Positions 1-6,807 of a stretch of DNA of 34,290 bases are shown here, in pieces. Source of the stretch: Pseudomonadota bacterium (GTDB lineage: Bacteria > Pseudomonadota > Alphaproteobacteria > Sphingomonadales > Sphingomonadaceae). Position 1 is the stretch's first letter. Every line of letters begins with the position of its first letter. Location: assembly GCA_023426225.1 (NCBI GenBank), contig JAFABD010000151.1, positions 1 through 34,290 on the forward strand, read 5' to 3'. The translations under genes and the position numbers were made by a program. Below the pieces are notes generated by a model that did not search any database, was not told the origin of the DNA, and saw nothing but the letters and a program-made list of their open reading frames with translations.

Positions 1-1023
1 GCTCACCATATGGTCGGCGGCGACGCAGGCGGAGGCGGTCAGCCCCATCGCGGCGAGCGCCAGCATCGCGGCCCCGGCGGTGCCTGCCCGGCGCCGCGCG
101 CGCGACGGGGCCTTCAGGATCATCAGCATGCGCAACCTTCCTTTCACGTCGTGGATGGTGTGGAGGTGGCAGGCGGCGGAAATCGCGCCGCCATGCGCCG
201 ACTTGACGATGGCGCAGCCATAGGCGTGCCGCAGCGCGGCCTCGCGCCCGGCGAGCACCAGCGCGTCGCATGCCATCTCCTGATCGGCCCGGAACGCGCG
301 GAAGGCGCGCCAGGCGATCGGGTTGAACCAGTGGGCGGCGAGCACCGCCAGCGCGGCCCAGTTGGCGATCAGGTCGCCGCGGGCGTGGTGGCCGAGTTCG
401 TGCGCCAGCACGAGTGCCCGCTCCGTCGCGTCAAAGCGTTCCTCGAAACCGCACGGAAACGCGACAAAACGTCGGAAAATGCCGAATGCGAGCGGGCCAT
501 CGGCGGCTTTCGACTCGACAACGCGCACTTTTCCACCCGCAACCAGGTCGTCGCGCCGCGCGGCGCCGAGCACCCGGCGACAGAAACGGCGGTGCGCAAC
601 CAGATGAAAAGCAAGGAAAATCAGCGCGCCCGCGGCCCACAGTCCCAGCAACAGCACCGCAAGCCCCGCCCCGCCCCCGACGACCGTCGGCGGCACCACC
701 GCAACGGGCAGATGCTGCCCCGCCGCGCTCAGGTCGATCTCGATAATCGTCTGCGTATTCAGCGACTTGGGCAGCAGCTCGGGGTTCATGACTCCCAACG
801 CGACGCCGGGTGTATCGGCCACCGCCCGCGTCCACGGCGCCAGCACCCGGCTCAACTGCCAATCCCCCGGCAACGGCGGCAAGACCATCCGCAACGCGGG
901 CATAAGCCACAGAAAATACGCCAGTTCCGGCCCGAAACTGCGCCGCACCGGCCCGCGCAGCGCCAGCACCACCAGCATCAGCAACGTGCTGGCGACCAGC
1001 GTCTAGATCACCCACGCGCTCAT
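1..1023 (-). CDS. M56 family (BlaR1/MecR1-like) membrane metallopeptidase, 3' end beyond window, nonsense codon at codon 7
   Basis: Membrane zinc protease of the BlaR1/MecR1 type, expected to sense envelope stress or beta-lactams and trigger cleavage of its partner BlaI. Reading leftward, the frame stays open from the TAG at 1005-1003 to position 1. It encodes hydrophobic helices near 984-940 and 665-600, the zinc motif HELGH (402-388) and the downstream RADQEMACDAL stretch with the third-ligand glutamate. The original start is almost certainly the ATG at 1023, because it overlaps the blaI stop as ATGA. From it the frame reads MSAWVI, then TAG, then TLVASTLL. Translation could restart only at TTG 984 or ATG 978, which would remove half of the first membrane helix. 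The gene is therefore either a fresh nonsense allele, a reduced protein, or a base-call error. The rest of the visible frame is intact and conserved in style. Confidence 0.8.
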
Positions 1024-1388
1024 TGCTTGAGCGCCTTCAGCAGCGCCTCGATCTCGGCGATATCCTCGCTCGTGATCGCATCGCGCTCGGCCAGATGCGC
1101 CACCAACGGCGTCAGCCGGCCACCGAACAGCCGGTCGATCAGCCGCCGCGATTCACCTTCGACATAGTCCTCGCGCGCGACCAGCGGGCGATAGAGATAG
1201 CGCCGCCCGTCCGCCTCGTGCGCGATCGCGCTCTTGGCGAGCAGGCGCCCCAGCAGCGTCTTGACGGTGTTCGCGCTCCACCCCCGCTCGGCGGGCACGC
1301 GTTCGGCAACGTCCTGCGCGGTGAGCGGGGATTCGTCCCACAGCACCTCCATCACCGCATGTTCGGCATCGCTGATTCGTTCGCGCAT
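1020..1388 (-). CDS. blaI: BlaI/MecI/CopY family transcriptional repressor
   Basis: A 122-aa winged-helix repressor. The N-terminal part shows the family pattern ISDAEHAVMEVLW, followed by the recognition helix WSANTVKTLLGRLLAK and the wing HEADGRRYLYRPLV (about residues 35-70). The C-terminal half is the helical dimerisation and cleavage region. ATG 1388 is preferred over a TTG one codon upstream because GGAGG sits 5 nt before it. The stop overlaps the ATG of the M56 protease gene (ATGA), so the two are translationally coupled, as in bla/mec sensor-repressor pairs. A large inverted repeat just upstream is the likely autoregulatory operator. What it controls besides its own operon is not visible here, and no beta-lactamase is present. 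Confidence 0.92.
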   Translation of the reverse strand: MRERISDAEHAVMEVLWDESPLTAQDVAERVPAERGWSANTVKTLLGRLLAKSAIAHEADGRRYLYRPLVAREDYVEGESRRLIDRLFGGRLTPLVAHLAERDAITSEDIAEIEALLKALKQ

Positions 1389-1398
1389 CAACCCCTCC

Positions 1399-1435
1399 GA
1401 CTACACCTGTAATCGCTTCGATTACGGATGTAGTC
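1399..1435. promoter_or_regulatory. BlaI operator: 17-bp inverted repeat upstream of blaI
   Basis: The arms GACTACACCTGTAATCG (1399-1415) and CGATTACGGATGTAGTC (1419-1435) are inverted repeats with 2 mismatched pairs around a 3-nt centre. Each arm carries the TACA/TGTA core known for BlaI/MecI: TACA-CC-TGTA at 1402-1411 and TACG-GA-TGTA at 1423-1432. The site ends about 11 bp before the blaI start, close to the ribosome binding site, which suits negative autoregulation by two dimers. Confidence 0.75.
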
Positions 1436-1693
1436 AATGCGCTGAACGCCCGCTGAACGACGCGGCGTCACCTCTGTCGGAATATTTTACACCCCCGCAC
1501 TCCCGCGACACGCCGTTAACCATCAACGACCGCACGATCCGCGGGTTTTGCAGAAATGGCACGGCCCGTGCGAGGGTAAGCCCGCACTCCGATAGCGTTC
1601 CGACGCTTCATTGCAGGGTGGGCCGTGGCGGCGCGTAACTGTCAGGCCCACCCACCCGGAGTCTCCCCCCCAACGCCCGTCACGCCGAACGCA
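1436..1693. other. Intergenic stretch without a recognisable gene; one hairpin
   Basis: No frame here has coding character or a ribosome binding site. The only structure seen is a 9-bp stem, GGGTGGGCC (1616-1624) pairing with GGCCCACCC (1645-1653) around a 20-nt loop. Its role is unknown. The region should contain the promoter for the leftward blaI-M56 pair, but no convincing -35/-10 pair could be picked out. Confidence 0.4.
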
Positions 1694-1730
1694 TAAGGAA
1701 ACGCCCGCGCGGAGGATCTCCGCGCAGGCG
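1694..1730 (-). terminator. Rho-independent-like terminator after grxD
   Basis: The arms GCGCGGAG (1707-1714) and CTCCGCGC (1718-1725) pair perfectly around a 3-nt loop. The stem extends by four more pairs (1702-1705 with 1727-1730) past one mismatch. Reading leftward the stem is followed by a short, imperfect T-run (TTTCCTTA). It lies about 60 nt beyond the grxD stop and would end the zeta inhibitor-bolA-grxD transcript. Confidence 0.6.
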
Positions 1731-1788
1731 TCATGTCATGCCAGGTTCGGAAAAGCGGGGCATCGCATCGGATGCCCCACCGGCGGGC

Positions 1789-2118
1789 TCAGGCGGCGGC
1801 CACGCCCTTGTCGGCCAGCAACTGTGCCAGCTCGCCCGATTCGTACATCTCCATCATGATGTCCGATCCGCCGACGAACTCGCCCTTGACATAAAGCTGC
1901 GGAATCGTCGGCCAGTCGGAGAATGCCTTGATTCCCTGGCGGATTGCCTGATCCTGAAGCACGTCGACGCTCTCGAACGCCACGCCCAGGTGATTGAGGA
2001 TCGCCACCGCCCGGCTCGAAAAGCCGCATTGCGGGAACAGCGGGCTGCCCTTCATGAACAACAGCACGTCGTTGCCGTCGACCAGCGTCTGGATACGCTG
2101 CTGGACATCATCGGTCAT
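1789..2118 (-). CDS. grxD: Monothiol glutaredoxin, Grx4 family
   Basis: A 109-aa monothiol glutaredoxin that binds a [2Fe-2S] cluster with glutathione and delivers it within the cytoplasm, usually together with BolA. The active-site motif CGFS is at residues 31-34. The family signatures FMKG (just before the active site), WPTIPQLYVKGEFVGGSDI (cis-proline and glutathione-binding region) and the C-terminal helix are all present, and the length is normal. The ATG at 2118 lies 6 nt after the bolA stop, and its GAGGAG ribosome binding site is made from the end of bolA. This gene order, bolA then grxD, is a well-known physical and functional pairing. Confidence 0.95.
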   Translation of the reverse strand: MTDDVQQRIQTLVDGNDVLLFMKGSPLFPQCGFSSRAVAILNHLGVAFESVDVLQDQAIRQGIKAFSDWPTIPQLYVKGEFVGGSDIMMEMYESGELAQLLADKGVAAA

Positions 2119-2124
2119 CAGAAC

Positions 2125-2364
2125 TCACTCCTCTGCCGGCGCTTCGGTGACGAGCTGAAGGGCGTGCAGCACACCCCCCATTCGCCCGCCCAGCGCCGCA
2201 TAGACCGCCTGATGCTGGCGCACCCGCGGCATTCCCCGGAACATCGGCGCCACCACGCGCGCCGAATAATGGTCGCCGTCCCCGGCCAGGTCGGTGATCT
2301 CGACCTCGGCATCGGGAATCGCGGCGCGGATCAGCGCCTCGATCTCGGCGGCGGCCATCGGCAT
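2125..2364 (-). CDS. bolA: BolA family protein, partner of the adjacent glutaredoxin
   Basis: A 79-aa BolA-like protein. It carries the family core of a class II KH-like fold: a first helix (EIEALIRAAIPDAEVEITDLAG), a loop with DHYSARVVAPMFRGMPRVRQHQAVYAAL that includes the conserved histidines, and the final helix GGVLHALQLVTEAP. The start was placed at ATG 2364, one base after the upstream stop (TAAGATG). A second ATG lies two codons later (2358). BolA proteins bind monothiol glutaredoxins through a shared cluster, and the next gene encodes exactly such a glutaredoxin. It is probably the IbaG/BolA-like cluster-handling type rather than a DNA-binding regulator, but that is inference. Confidence 0.92.
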   Translation of the reverse strand: MPMAAAEIEALIRAAIPDAEVEITDLAGDGDHYSARVVAPMFRGMPRVRQHQAVYAALGGRMGGVLHALQLVTEAPAEE

Positions 2365-2365
2365 C

Positions 2366-2689
2366 TTACTTGGCCTCGAGCAGCTGGCGACGCGCCTCGA
2401 CGGTCTGTTCGTCGACCGCACGCCGCACCATCGGCTCGTCGGCTTCGACGCCCGCCGCCAGCAGATCGCCGAGCAGCTTGCGGATGACGTCCTCGTCCCC
2501 GGCCTCCTCGAAATCGGCCTGGACGACCGCCTTAGCATAGGCGTCGGTCTCTTCGGGGGTCAGGCCCATCTTCTGCGCCGCCCACTGGCCGAGCAGCCGG
2601 TTGCGACGCGCGGTGATGCGAAAGGTCATTTCCTCATCCCGCGCGAACTTCGCTTCGAAAGCCCGCTCGCGATCATCGAACGTCGTCAT
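2366..2689 (-). CDS. DUF1476 protein, F1-ATPase inhibitor zeta subunit family
   Basis: A 107-aa, highly charged helical protein. The opening MTTFDDRERAFEAKFARDEE and the following RITARRNRLLGQWAAQKMGL are typical of DUF1476. That family includes the zeta subunit of Paracoccus denitrificans F1Fo-ATP synthase, which plugs the F1 motor with its N-terminal segment to stop ATP hydrolysis. The residues match the inhibitory N-terminal stretch. Length is normal for the family, which is essentially confined to alphaproteobacteria. It is first in the trio with bolA and grxD, with only 1 nt to bolA, so all three are probably one transcript. Family assignment is strong. Actual inhibition of the ATPase in this organism is inferred, since family members outside Paracoccus differ in potency. 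Confidence 0.9.
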   Translation of the reverse strand: MTTFDDRERAFEAKFARDEEMTFRITARRNRLLGQWAAQKMGLTPEETDAYAKAVVQADFEEAGDEDVIRKLLGDLLAAGVEADEPMVRRAVDEQTVEARRQLLEAK

Positions 2690-2741
2690 GTGCTCTACTC
2701 GGCCCCTTGATTAGCTGTGGCGCCGAAATAGGTTCGCCGAC

Positions 2742-2776
2742 CGGCGGTGGCAAGCGCAGCGTGCCTGCCACCGCCG
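2742..2776 (-). terminator. Terminator-like hairpin after the quinone oxidoreductase gene
   Basis: CGGCGGTGGCA (2742-2752) pairs perfectly with TGCCACCGCCG (2766-2776) over 11 bp with a 13-nt loop. It begins 5 nt beyond the stop of the leftward gene ending at 2781. There is no clear T-run after the stem, so this may be a stabilising 3' end or a weak terminator. Confidence 0.45.
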
Positions 2777-2780
2777 ATGA

Positions 2781-3788
2781 TCAGGACTCGCCGGCGACCG
2801 TCACCACCAGCTTTCCGATCGCCTGGCGCGCCGCCATCGCGGCAATCGCCTGCCCGCCATCCTCCAGGGGAAAGCGCTGCGTGACGCGCGGCGCGATCCG
2901 CCCCTCGTCCCACAGCTTGAAAAGCTGCGCGACATGCGTGTCATTCGCCCCCGGATCGCGCGCGGCGAACGCGCCCCAGAAGACGCCGCACACGTCGCAG
3001 CTCTTGAGCAGGGTCAGGTTGAGCGGCAGGCGCGGAATCCCTGCGGGAAAACCGACCACCAGATAGCGTCCCTCCCACGCAATCGCGCGCAGGGCAGGCT
3101 CGGCATAGTCGCCCCCGACGGGATCGAAGATGATGTCGGCGCCCTCGGGGCCGACCGCCGCCTTGAACATGTCGGCGAGCGCCTTTGACTGGTCGCGATC
3201 GAACGGCGCCCGCGGATAGATGATGGCGGTGTCGGCACCGGCCGCGCGGGCGGCCTCTGCCTTGGCTTCGCTCGAAACCGCGGCGACGACGCGCGCGCCA
3301 TAGGCCTTGCCCAGTTCGATCGCGGCAAGGCCGACGCCGCCCGCGGCGCCCAGAACGAGCAGCGTCTGCCCCGCCTTCAGCCGACCGCGATCGAGCAGCG
3401 CATGGATCGTCGTGGCATAGGTAAGCAGCAGCGCCGCGCCGTCGTCGAAGCTGCGCCCCTCGGGCAAGCGATAGAGGCGGGCGGCGTCGACCAGGACCGC
3501 CTCGGCCATGCCGCCATGGCCGATCACGCCGATCACACGATCGCCCGGGACAAAGCGGGTCACGCCCTCGCCGACCGCCTCGACGATGCCGGCGATCTCG
3601 CCGCCCGGCGCGAACGGCCGTTGCGGACGAAACTGATACTTGTCCTCGATGATCAGAACGTCGGGATAATTGACCGCACAGGCGCGCACGGCAACGCGCA
3701 CCTGTCCCGCCCCCGGCTCCGGCCGGGGCAAATCCTCGATCGTTAGAGTTTCAGGTCCGCCCGGCGCCTTCGACAACAATGCCTTCAT
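2781..3788 (-). CDS. NADPH:quinone oxidoreductase-like MDR family protein
   Basis: A 335-aa medium-chain dehydrogenase/reductase of the zinc-free quinone oxidoreductase/enoyl reductase branch. The N-terminal GroES-like domain contains VNYPDVLIIEDKYQF and APGGEIAGIVEAVGEGV. The Rossmann domain has the dinucleotide motif LGAAGGVGLAAIELGK at about residues 145-161. No structural zinc cysteine cluster is seen, which fits NADPH-dependent reduction of quinones or enones. The ATG at 3788 is preceded by GGGAG at 5 nt spacing and lies 38 bp inside the end of leuD. The gene is therefore probably co-transcribed with leuCD although its role in leucine synthesis is not obvious. The exact substrate cannot be told from sequence. 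Confidence 0.85.
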   Translation of the reverse strand: MKALLSKAPGGPETLTIEDLPRPEPGAGQVRVAVRACAVNYPDVLIIEDKYQFRPQRPFAPGGEIAGIVEAVGEGVTRFVPGDRVIGVIGHGGMAEAVLVDAARLYRLPEGRSFDDGAALLLTYATTIHALLDRGRLKAGQTLLVLGAAGGVGLAAIELGKAYGARVVAAVSSEAKAEAARAAGADTAIIYPRAPFDRDQSKALADMFKAAVGPEGADIIFDPVGGDYAEPALRAIAWEGRYLVVGFPAGIPRLPLNLTLLKSCDVCGVFWGAFAARDPGANDTHVAQLFKLWDEGRIAPRVTQRFPLEDGGQAIAAMAARQAIGKLVVTVAGES

Positions 3789-4380
3789 GTCCGCTCCCTA
3801 CCACGATCCAGGGCCGACTCTGTTGAACGCCGGCCTCGTAATTCGAAATCGCGGTATCTTTTGCCAGCGTCAGGCCGATCTCGTCCAGCCCCTGCATCAG
3901 GCAATCGCGGCGGAAGGGATCGAGTTCAAATGCAAAACGGTCCTGAAAGCCGGTCGTGACCGTCATCGTCTCCAGATCGATGCTGATCGGATCGGTGCGG
4001 GCGACTTCGATCAACCGGTCGATCGCGGCCTGGGGCAGCACGACCGTGACGATCCCGTTCTTGAACGCGTTGCCCGAGAAAATGTCCGAAAAGCTGGGTG
4101 CGATCACGGCCTTCACGCCCATGTCGCCCAGCGCCCAGGCGGCATGTTCACGGCTGGAACCGCATCCGAAGTTCTCGCCGGCGATCAGGATCGGCGCGCC
4201 CGCATAGCGCGGATCGTCAAAGACGTTGCCGGGCTCGGCCCGCACGGTCTCGAACGCGCCCCGCCCCATGCCTTCGCGCGTGGTCGTCTTCAGCCAATGT
4301 GCGGGAATGATGACGTCGGTATCGATGTTCTTGGCGCCCCAGGGATAGGCGCGCCCCTGGACCTGGCGAACGGGTTCCAT
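3751..4380 (-). CDS. leuD: 3-isopropylmalate dehydratase small subunit
   Basis: The swivel-domain subunit of isopropylmalate isomerase (2-isopropylmalate to 3-isopropylmalate, leucine synthesis), partner of LeuC. Diagnostic features are the family opening YPWGAKNIDTDVIIPAHWLK and the substrate-loop motif GENFGCGSSREHAAWAL. ATG 4380 (209 aa) is chosen because it has GGAG 9 nt upstream and matches the usual LeuD opening MEPVR. A GTG at 4407 would add nine poorly supported residues. The C-terminus, after SRPWIVVGSG, is a few residues longer than typical and overlaps the next gene by 38 bp. leuC lies upstream, separated by a 45-codon small gene. Confidence 0.95.
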   Translation of the reverse strand: MEPVRQVQGRAYPWGAKNIDTDVIIPAHWLKTTTREGMGRGAFETVRAEPGNVFDDPRYAGAPILIAGENFGCGSSREHAAWALGDMGVKAVIAPSFSDIFSGNAFKNGIVTVVLPQAAIDRLIEVARTDPISIDLETMTVTTGFQDRFAFELDPFRRDCLMQGLDEIGLTLAKDTAISNYEAGVQQSRPWIVVGSGHEGIVVEGAGRT

Positions 4381-4468
4381 CAGCAGTGGCTCCGCATGAG
4401 GTTGCACGAACGCGCCGCGACGGACGCATGGCCGTCGCGCGCTGCGTGCGTGGAATGGAAAATGGCGG

Positions 4469-4606
4469 TCAGCGCGGCGCAGTCACCGGCGCGCGAACGC
4501 CGTGCGCGGCAGGCGCGGCATGAAGGTTCGTGTAGTTGGCCGCATATACGGCGGCGATTCCGCTGAGCACGGTTCCGGCAATCAGTACGACAAGCGCCTG
4601 CTTCAT
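4469..4606 (-). CDS. Small hypothetical membrane-anchored or exported peptide between leuC and leuD (45 aa)
   Basis: A 45-codon frame starting at ATG 4606, 12 nt after the leuC stop, with GAGGG about 9 nt upstream, and ending at TGA 4471-4469. The product starts MKQALVVLIAGTVLSGIAAV, i.e. a lysine followed by one hydrophobic segment. The tail is short, polar and Ala/Pro-rich (YAANYTNLHAAPAAHG). It looks like a single-pass or signal-anchored peptide facing the periplasm. No family is recognised. Its position inside the leuCD operon with good signals argues that it is translated, but no function can be proposed. Confidence 0.6.
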   Translation of the reverse strand: MKQALVVLIAGTVLSGIAAVYAANYTNLHAAPAAHGVRAPVTAPR

Positions 4607-4618
4607 TTACAATATCCC

Positions 4619-6058
4619 TCATGCGGCCGACATCAGGTCGCGAACGTCGGCGAGCCGCCCGGTCACCGCTGCAGCCGCAGCCATGGCGGGCGAAACCAGA
4701 TGCGTGCGCGCACCCGGCCCCTGCCGTCCTACGAAATTGCGGTTGGAGGTGGAAGCACAACGTTCGCCCGCCGGCACCTTGTCCGGGTTCATGGCGAGGC
4801 ACATCGAGCATCCCGGCTCGCGCCATTCGAACCCGGCCTCGACAAAGATGCGGTCGAGCCCCTCCGCCTCCGCGGCACGCTTCACCAGTCCCGAGCCGGG
4901 GACGATCAGTGCCTGACGGATGCGATCGGCGACCTTGCGCCCCTTCACCACTGCGGCGGCGGCACGCAGGTCCTCGATCCGGCTGTTCGTGCACGACCCG
5001 ATGAAGACATGCTCGATCGCGATGTCCTGCATCGCCATGCCGGCACGCAGCCCCATGTAGTCGAGCGATTTCTGCGCGGCGACACGCTTTGCGGGGTCGG
5101 CGAAACTCTCCGGGTCGGGCACCGTGCCCGTGATCGGGACGACATCCTCCGGGCTCGTTCCCCAGGTGAGCGACGGCGCGATCTCGCTGCCGGCAAGCAC
5201 CACCGTGCGGTCATAACGCGCGCCCGCGTCGGTCGGCAGCGTCTGCCAATAGGCAACCGCGCGCGCCCAGTCGTCGCCGGCCGGCGCGAGCGGCCGTCCT
5301 TTCAGATAATCGAAGGTCTTGGTGTCGGGCGCGATCAGCCCCGAACGCGCGCCGCCCTCGATCGACATGTTCGAAACGGTGAGCCGCCCTTCGATCGACA
5401 GGTCGCGAATCACGTCACCGGTGAACTCGATCACATAGCCCGTGCCCCCGGCCGCACCGATGCGGCCGATGATGGCGAGGACGACGTCCTTGGCGCTGAC
5501 CCCGAAGCCCAGGGAGCCGTCGACGCGGACCTCCATCGTCTTCGACGGCTTGAGCAGCAGCGTCTGCGTCGCCAGCACATGCTCGACCTCGGACGTGCCG
5601 ATGCCGAAGGCCAGCGCGCCCAGCGCGCCGTGCGCCGAAGTATGGCTGTCGCCGCACACCAGCGTCGTTCCCGGCAGCGTGAACCCCTGTTCGGGGCCGA
5701 CGACGTGGACGATCCCCTGCCGCGCATCGAGCGCGTCGATATAGGGCACGCCGAACGCCGCCACATTGGCGCGCAACGCCGCGAGCTGCCCCGCGCTCGC
5801 CGGATCGGCGATCGGCAGCGGGTTTCCGGCCGCGTCCACGCGGGCCGTCGTCGGCAGGTTGTGATCGGGAACGGCCAGCGTCAGGTCCGGCCTGCGCACG
5901 CGGCGCCCTGCCGCCTTCAGTCCGGCAAAGGCCTGCGGGCTCGTCACCTCATGGACCAGATGGCGATCGATATAGATCAGGCAGGTGCCGTCATCGCGCC
6001 GCTCGACCACATGGTCGGCCCAGATCTTTTCATACAGGGTACGGGGTGCAGTGTTCAT
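4619..6058 (-). CDS. leuC: 3-isopropylmalate dehydratase large subunit
   Basis: A 479-aa aconitase-superfamily subunit that holds the [4Fe-4S] cluster of isopropylmalate isomerase and works with LeuD. The three cluster cysteines are visible as C356 (FIGSCTNSR) and C417/C420 (EPGCSMCLAMNP). Other signatures are YIDRHLVHEVTSPQAF near the N-terminus, VCGDSHTSAHGALGALAFGIGTSEVEHVLATQT at about 134-166 and the serine/arginine-rich GARSGLIAPD loop. Length is normal. The ATG at 6058 has no obvious Shine-Dalgarno sequence, so the leader may be very short. It heads the leftward cluster leuC-small peptide-leuD-oxidoreductase. Confidence 0.97.
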   Translation of the reverse strand: MNTAPRTLYEKIWADHVVERRDDGTCLIYIDRHLVHEVTSPQAFAGLKAAGRRVRRPDLTLAVPDHNLPTTARVDAAGNPLPIADPASAGQLAALRANVAAFGVPYIDALDARQGIVHVVGPEQGFTLPGTTLVCGDSHTSAHGALGALAFGIGTSEVEHVLATQTLLLKPSKTMEVRVDGSLGFGVSAKDVVLAIIGRIGAAGGTGYVIEFTGDVIRDLSIEGRLTVSNMSIEGGARSGLIAPDTKTFDYLKGRPLAPAGDDWARAVAYWQTLPTDAGARYDRTVVLAGSEIAPSLTWGTSPEDVVPITGTVPDPESFADPAKRVAAQKSLDYMGLRAGMAMQDIAIEHVFIGSCTNSRIEDLRAAAAVVKGRKVADRIRQALIVPGSGLVKRAAEAEGLDRIFVEAGFEWREPGCSMCLAMNPDKVPAGERCASTSNRNFVGRQGPGARTHLVSPAMAAAAAVTGRLADVRDLMSAA

Positions 6059-6122
6059 GCCGCCGCATTAATCGAATAATGCGCAGGCGCAACCCCCACG
6101 GTAATTTTTGTGCGCAATGGTA

Positions 6123-6149
6123 CCTTCCCCCGGCCACGCCGGGGGAAGG
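6123..6149 (-). terminator. Strong hairpin after scoB
   Basis: A perfect 12-bp stem, CCTTCCCCCGGC (6123-6134) with GCCGGGGGAAGG (6138-6149), closed by the triloop CAC. It sits 11 nt past the scoB stop and about 65 nt before leuC. It lacks a good downstream T-run, so it is a terminator-like structure separating the sco and leu transcripts rather than a textbook intrinsic terminator. Confidence 0.6.
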
Positions 6150-6159
6150 AAACGACGTC

Positions 6160-6807
6160 TCACGCGGCGGCAAGCGCCTGATAGCTTGCCGAGGTTTTCG
6201 CGGCGACTTCCTCGGCCGTGACGCCCGGCGCCAACTCGATCAGCTGGAACGGCGAATGGTGGTCGGGGCGCTGGAACACCGCCAGGTCGGTGATGATCAT
6301 GTCCACCACGTTGCGCCCCGTCAGCGGCAGCGTGCATTCCGGGATGAACTTGGCGCCGCCGTCCTTGGCATTGTGTTCCATGACGACGATGATCTTCTTG
6401 ACCCCGGCGACCAGGTCCATGGCGCCGCCCATGCCCTTGATCATCTTGCCCGGGATCATCCAGTTGGCGATGTCGCCGCCTTCCGAAACCTCCATCGCGC
6501 CCAGCACGGTCAGGTCGATATGTCCGCCGCGGATCATCGCGAAGCTGTCGGCCGAACTGAAATAGACCGAATTGGGCAGTTCGCTGATCGTCTGCTTGCC
6601 GGCGTTGATCAGATCGGGGTCCTCGTCGCCCTCGAACGGAAACGGTCCGATGCCGAGCATGCCGTTCTCCGACTGGAGCGTCACCTCGACGCCCGGCGGG
6701 ATGTGGTTGGCGACCAGCGTCGGGATGCCGATGCCGAGGTTGACGTAGAACCCGTCCTTCAATTCCTGCGCCGCACGGGCGGCCATTTGGTCTCGCGTCC
6801 AGGGCAT
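6160..6807 (-). CDS. scoB: 3-oxoacid (succinyl-CoA:acetoacetate) CoA-transferase, subunit B
   Basis: A 215-aa beta subunit of the two-subunit CoA-transferase that moves CoA from succinyl-CoA to acetoacetate. It carries the catalytic glutamate in the motif SENGMLGIGP, the preceding GFYVNLGIGIPTLVANHIPPGV, and the glycine-rich GGHIDLTVLGAMEVSEGGDIANWMIPGKM. ATG 6807 overlaps the stop of the preceding phosphatase gene by one base (TGATG) and has AGGAG 8 nt upstream. A longer reading from 6834 is unlikely. Ketone-body or polyhydroxybutyrate-derived acetoacetate use is the expected role. Confidence 0.95.
   Translation of the reverse strand: MPWTRDQMAARAAQELKDGFYVNLGIGIPTLVANHIPPGVEVTLQSENGMLGIGPFPFEGDEDPDLINAGKQTISELPNSVYFSSADSFAMIRGGHIDLTVLGAMEVSEGGDIANWMIPGKMIKGMGGAMDLVAGVKKIIVVMEHNAKDGGAKFIPECTLPLTGRNVVDMIITDLAVFQRPDHHSPFQLIELAPGVTAEEVAAKTSASYQALAAA

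Noticed and set aside
10..1167. A 385-codon plus-strand frame at the left edge
   Set aside because: Low-complexity Arg/Gln/His-rich product opposite the M56 protease and blaI, whose motifs are clear.
4502..6079. A 525-codon plus-strand frame across leuC
   Set aside because: Arg/His-rich shadow translation opposite leuC, whose Fe-S cysteines and motifs are complete.
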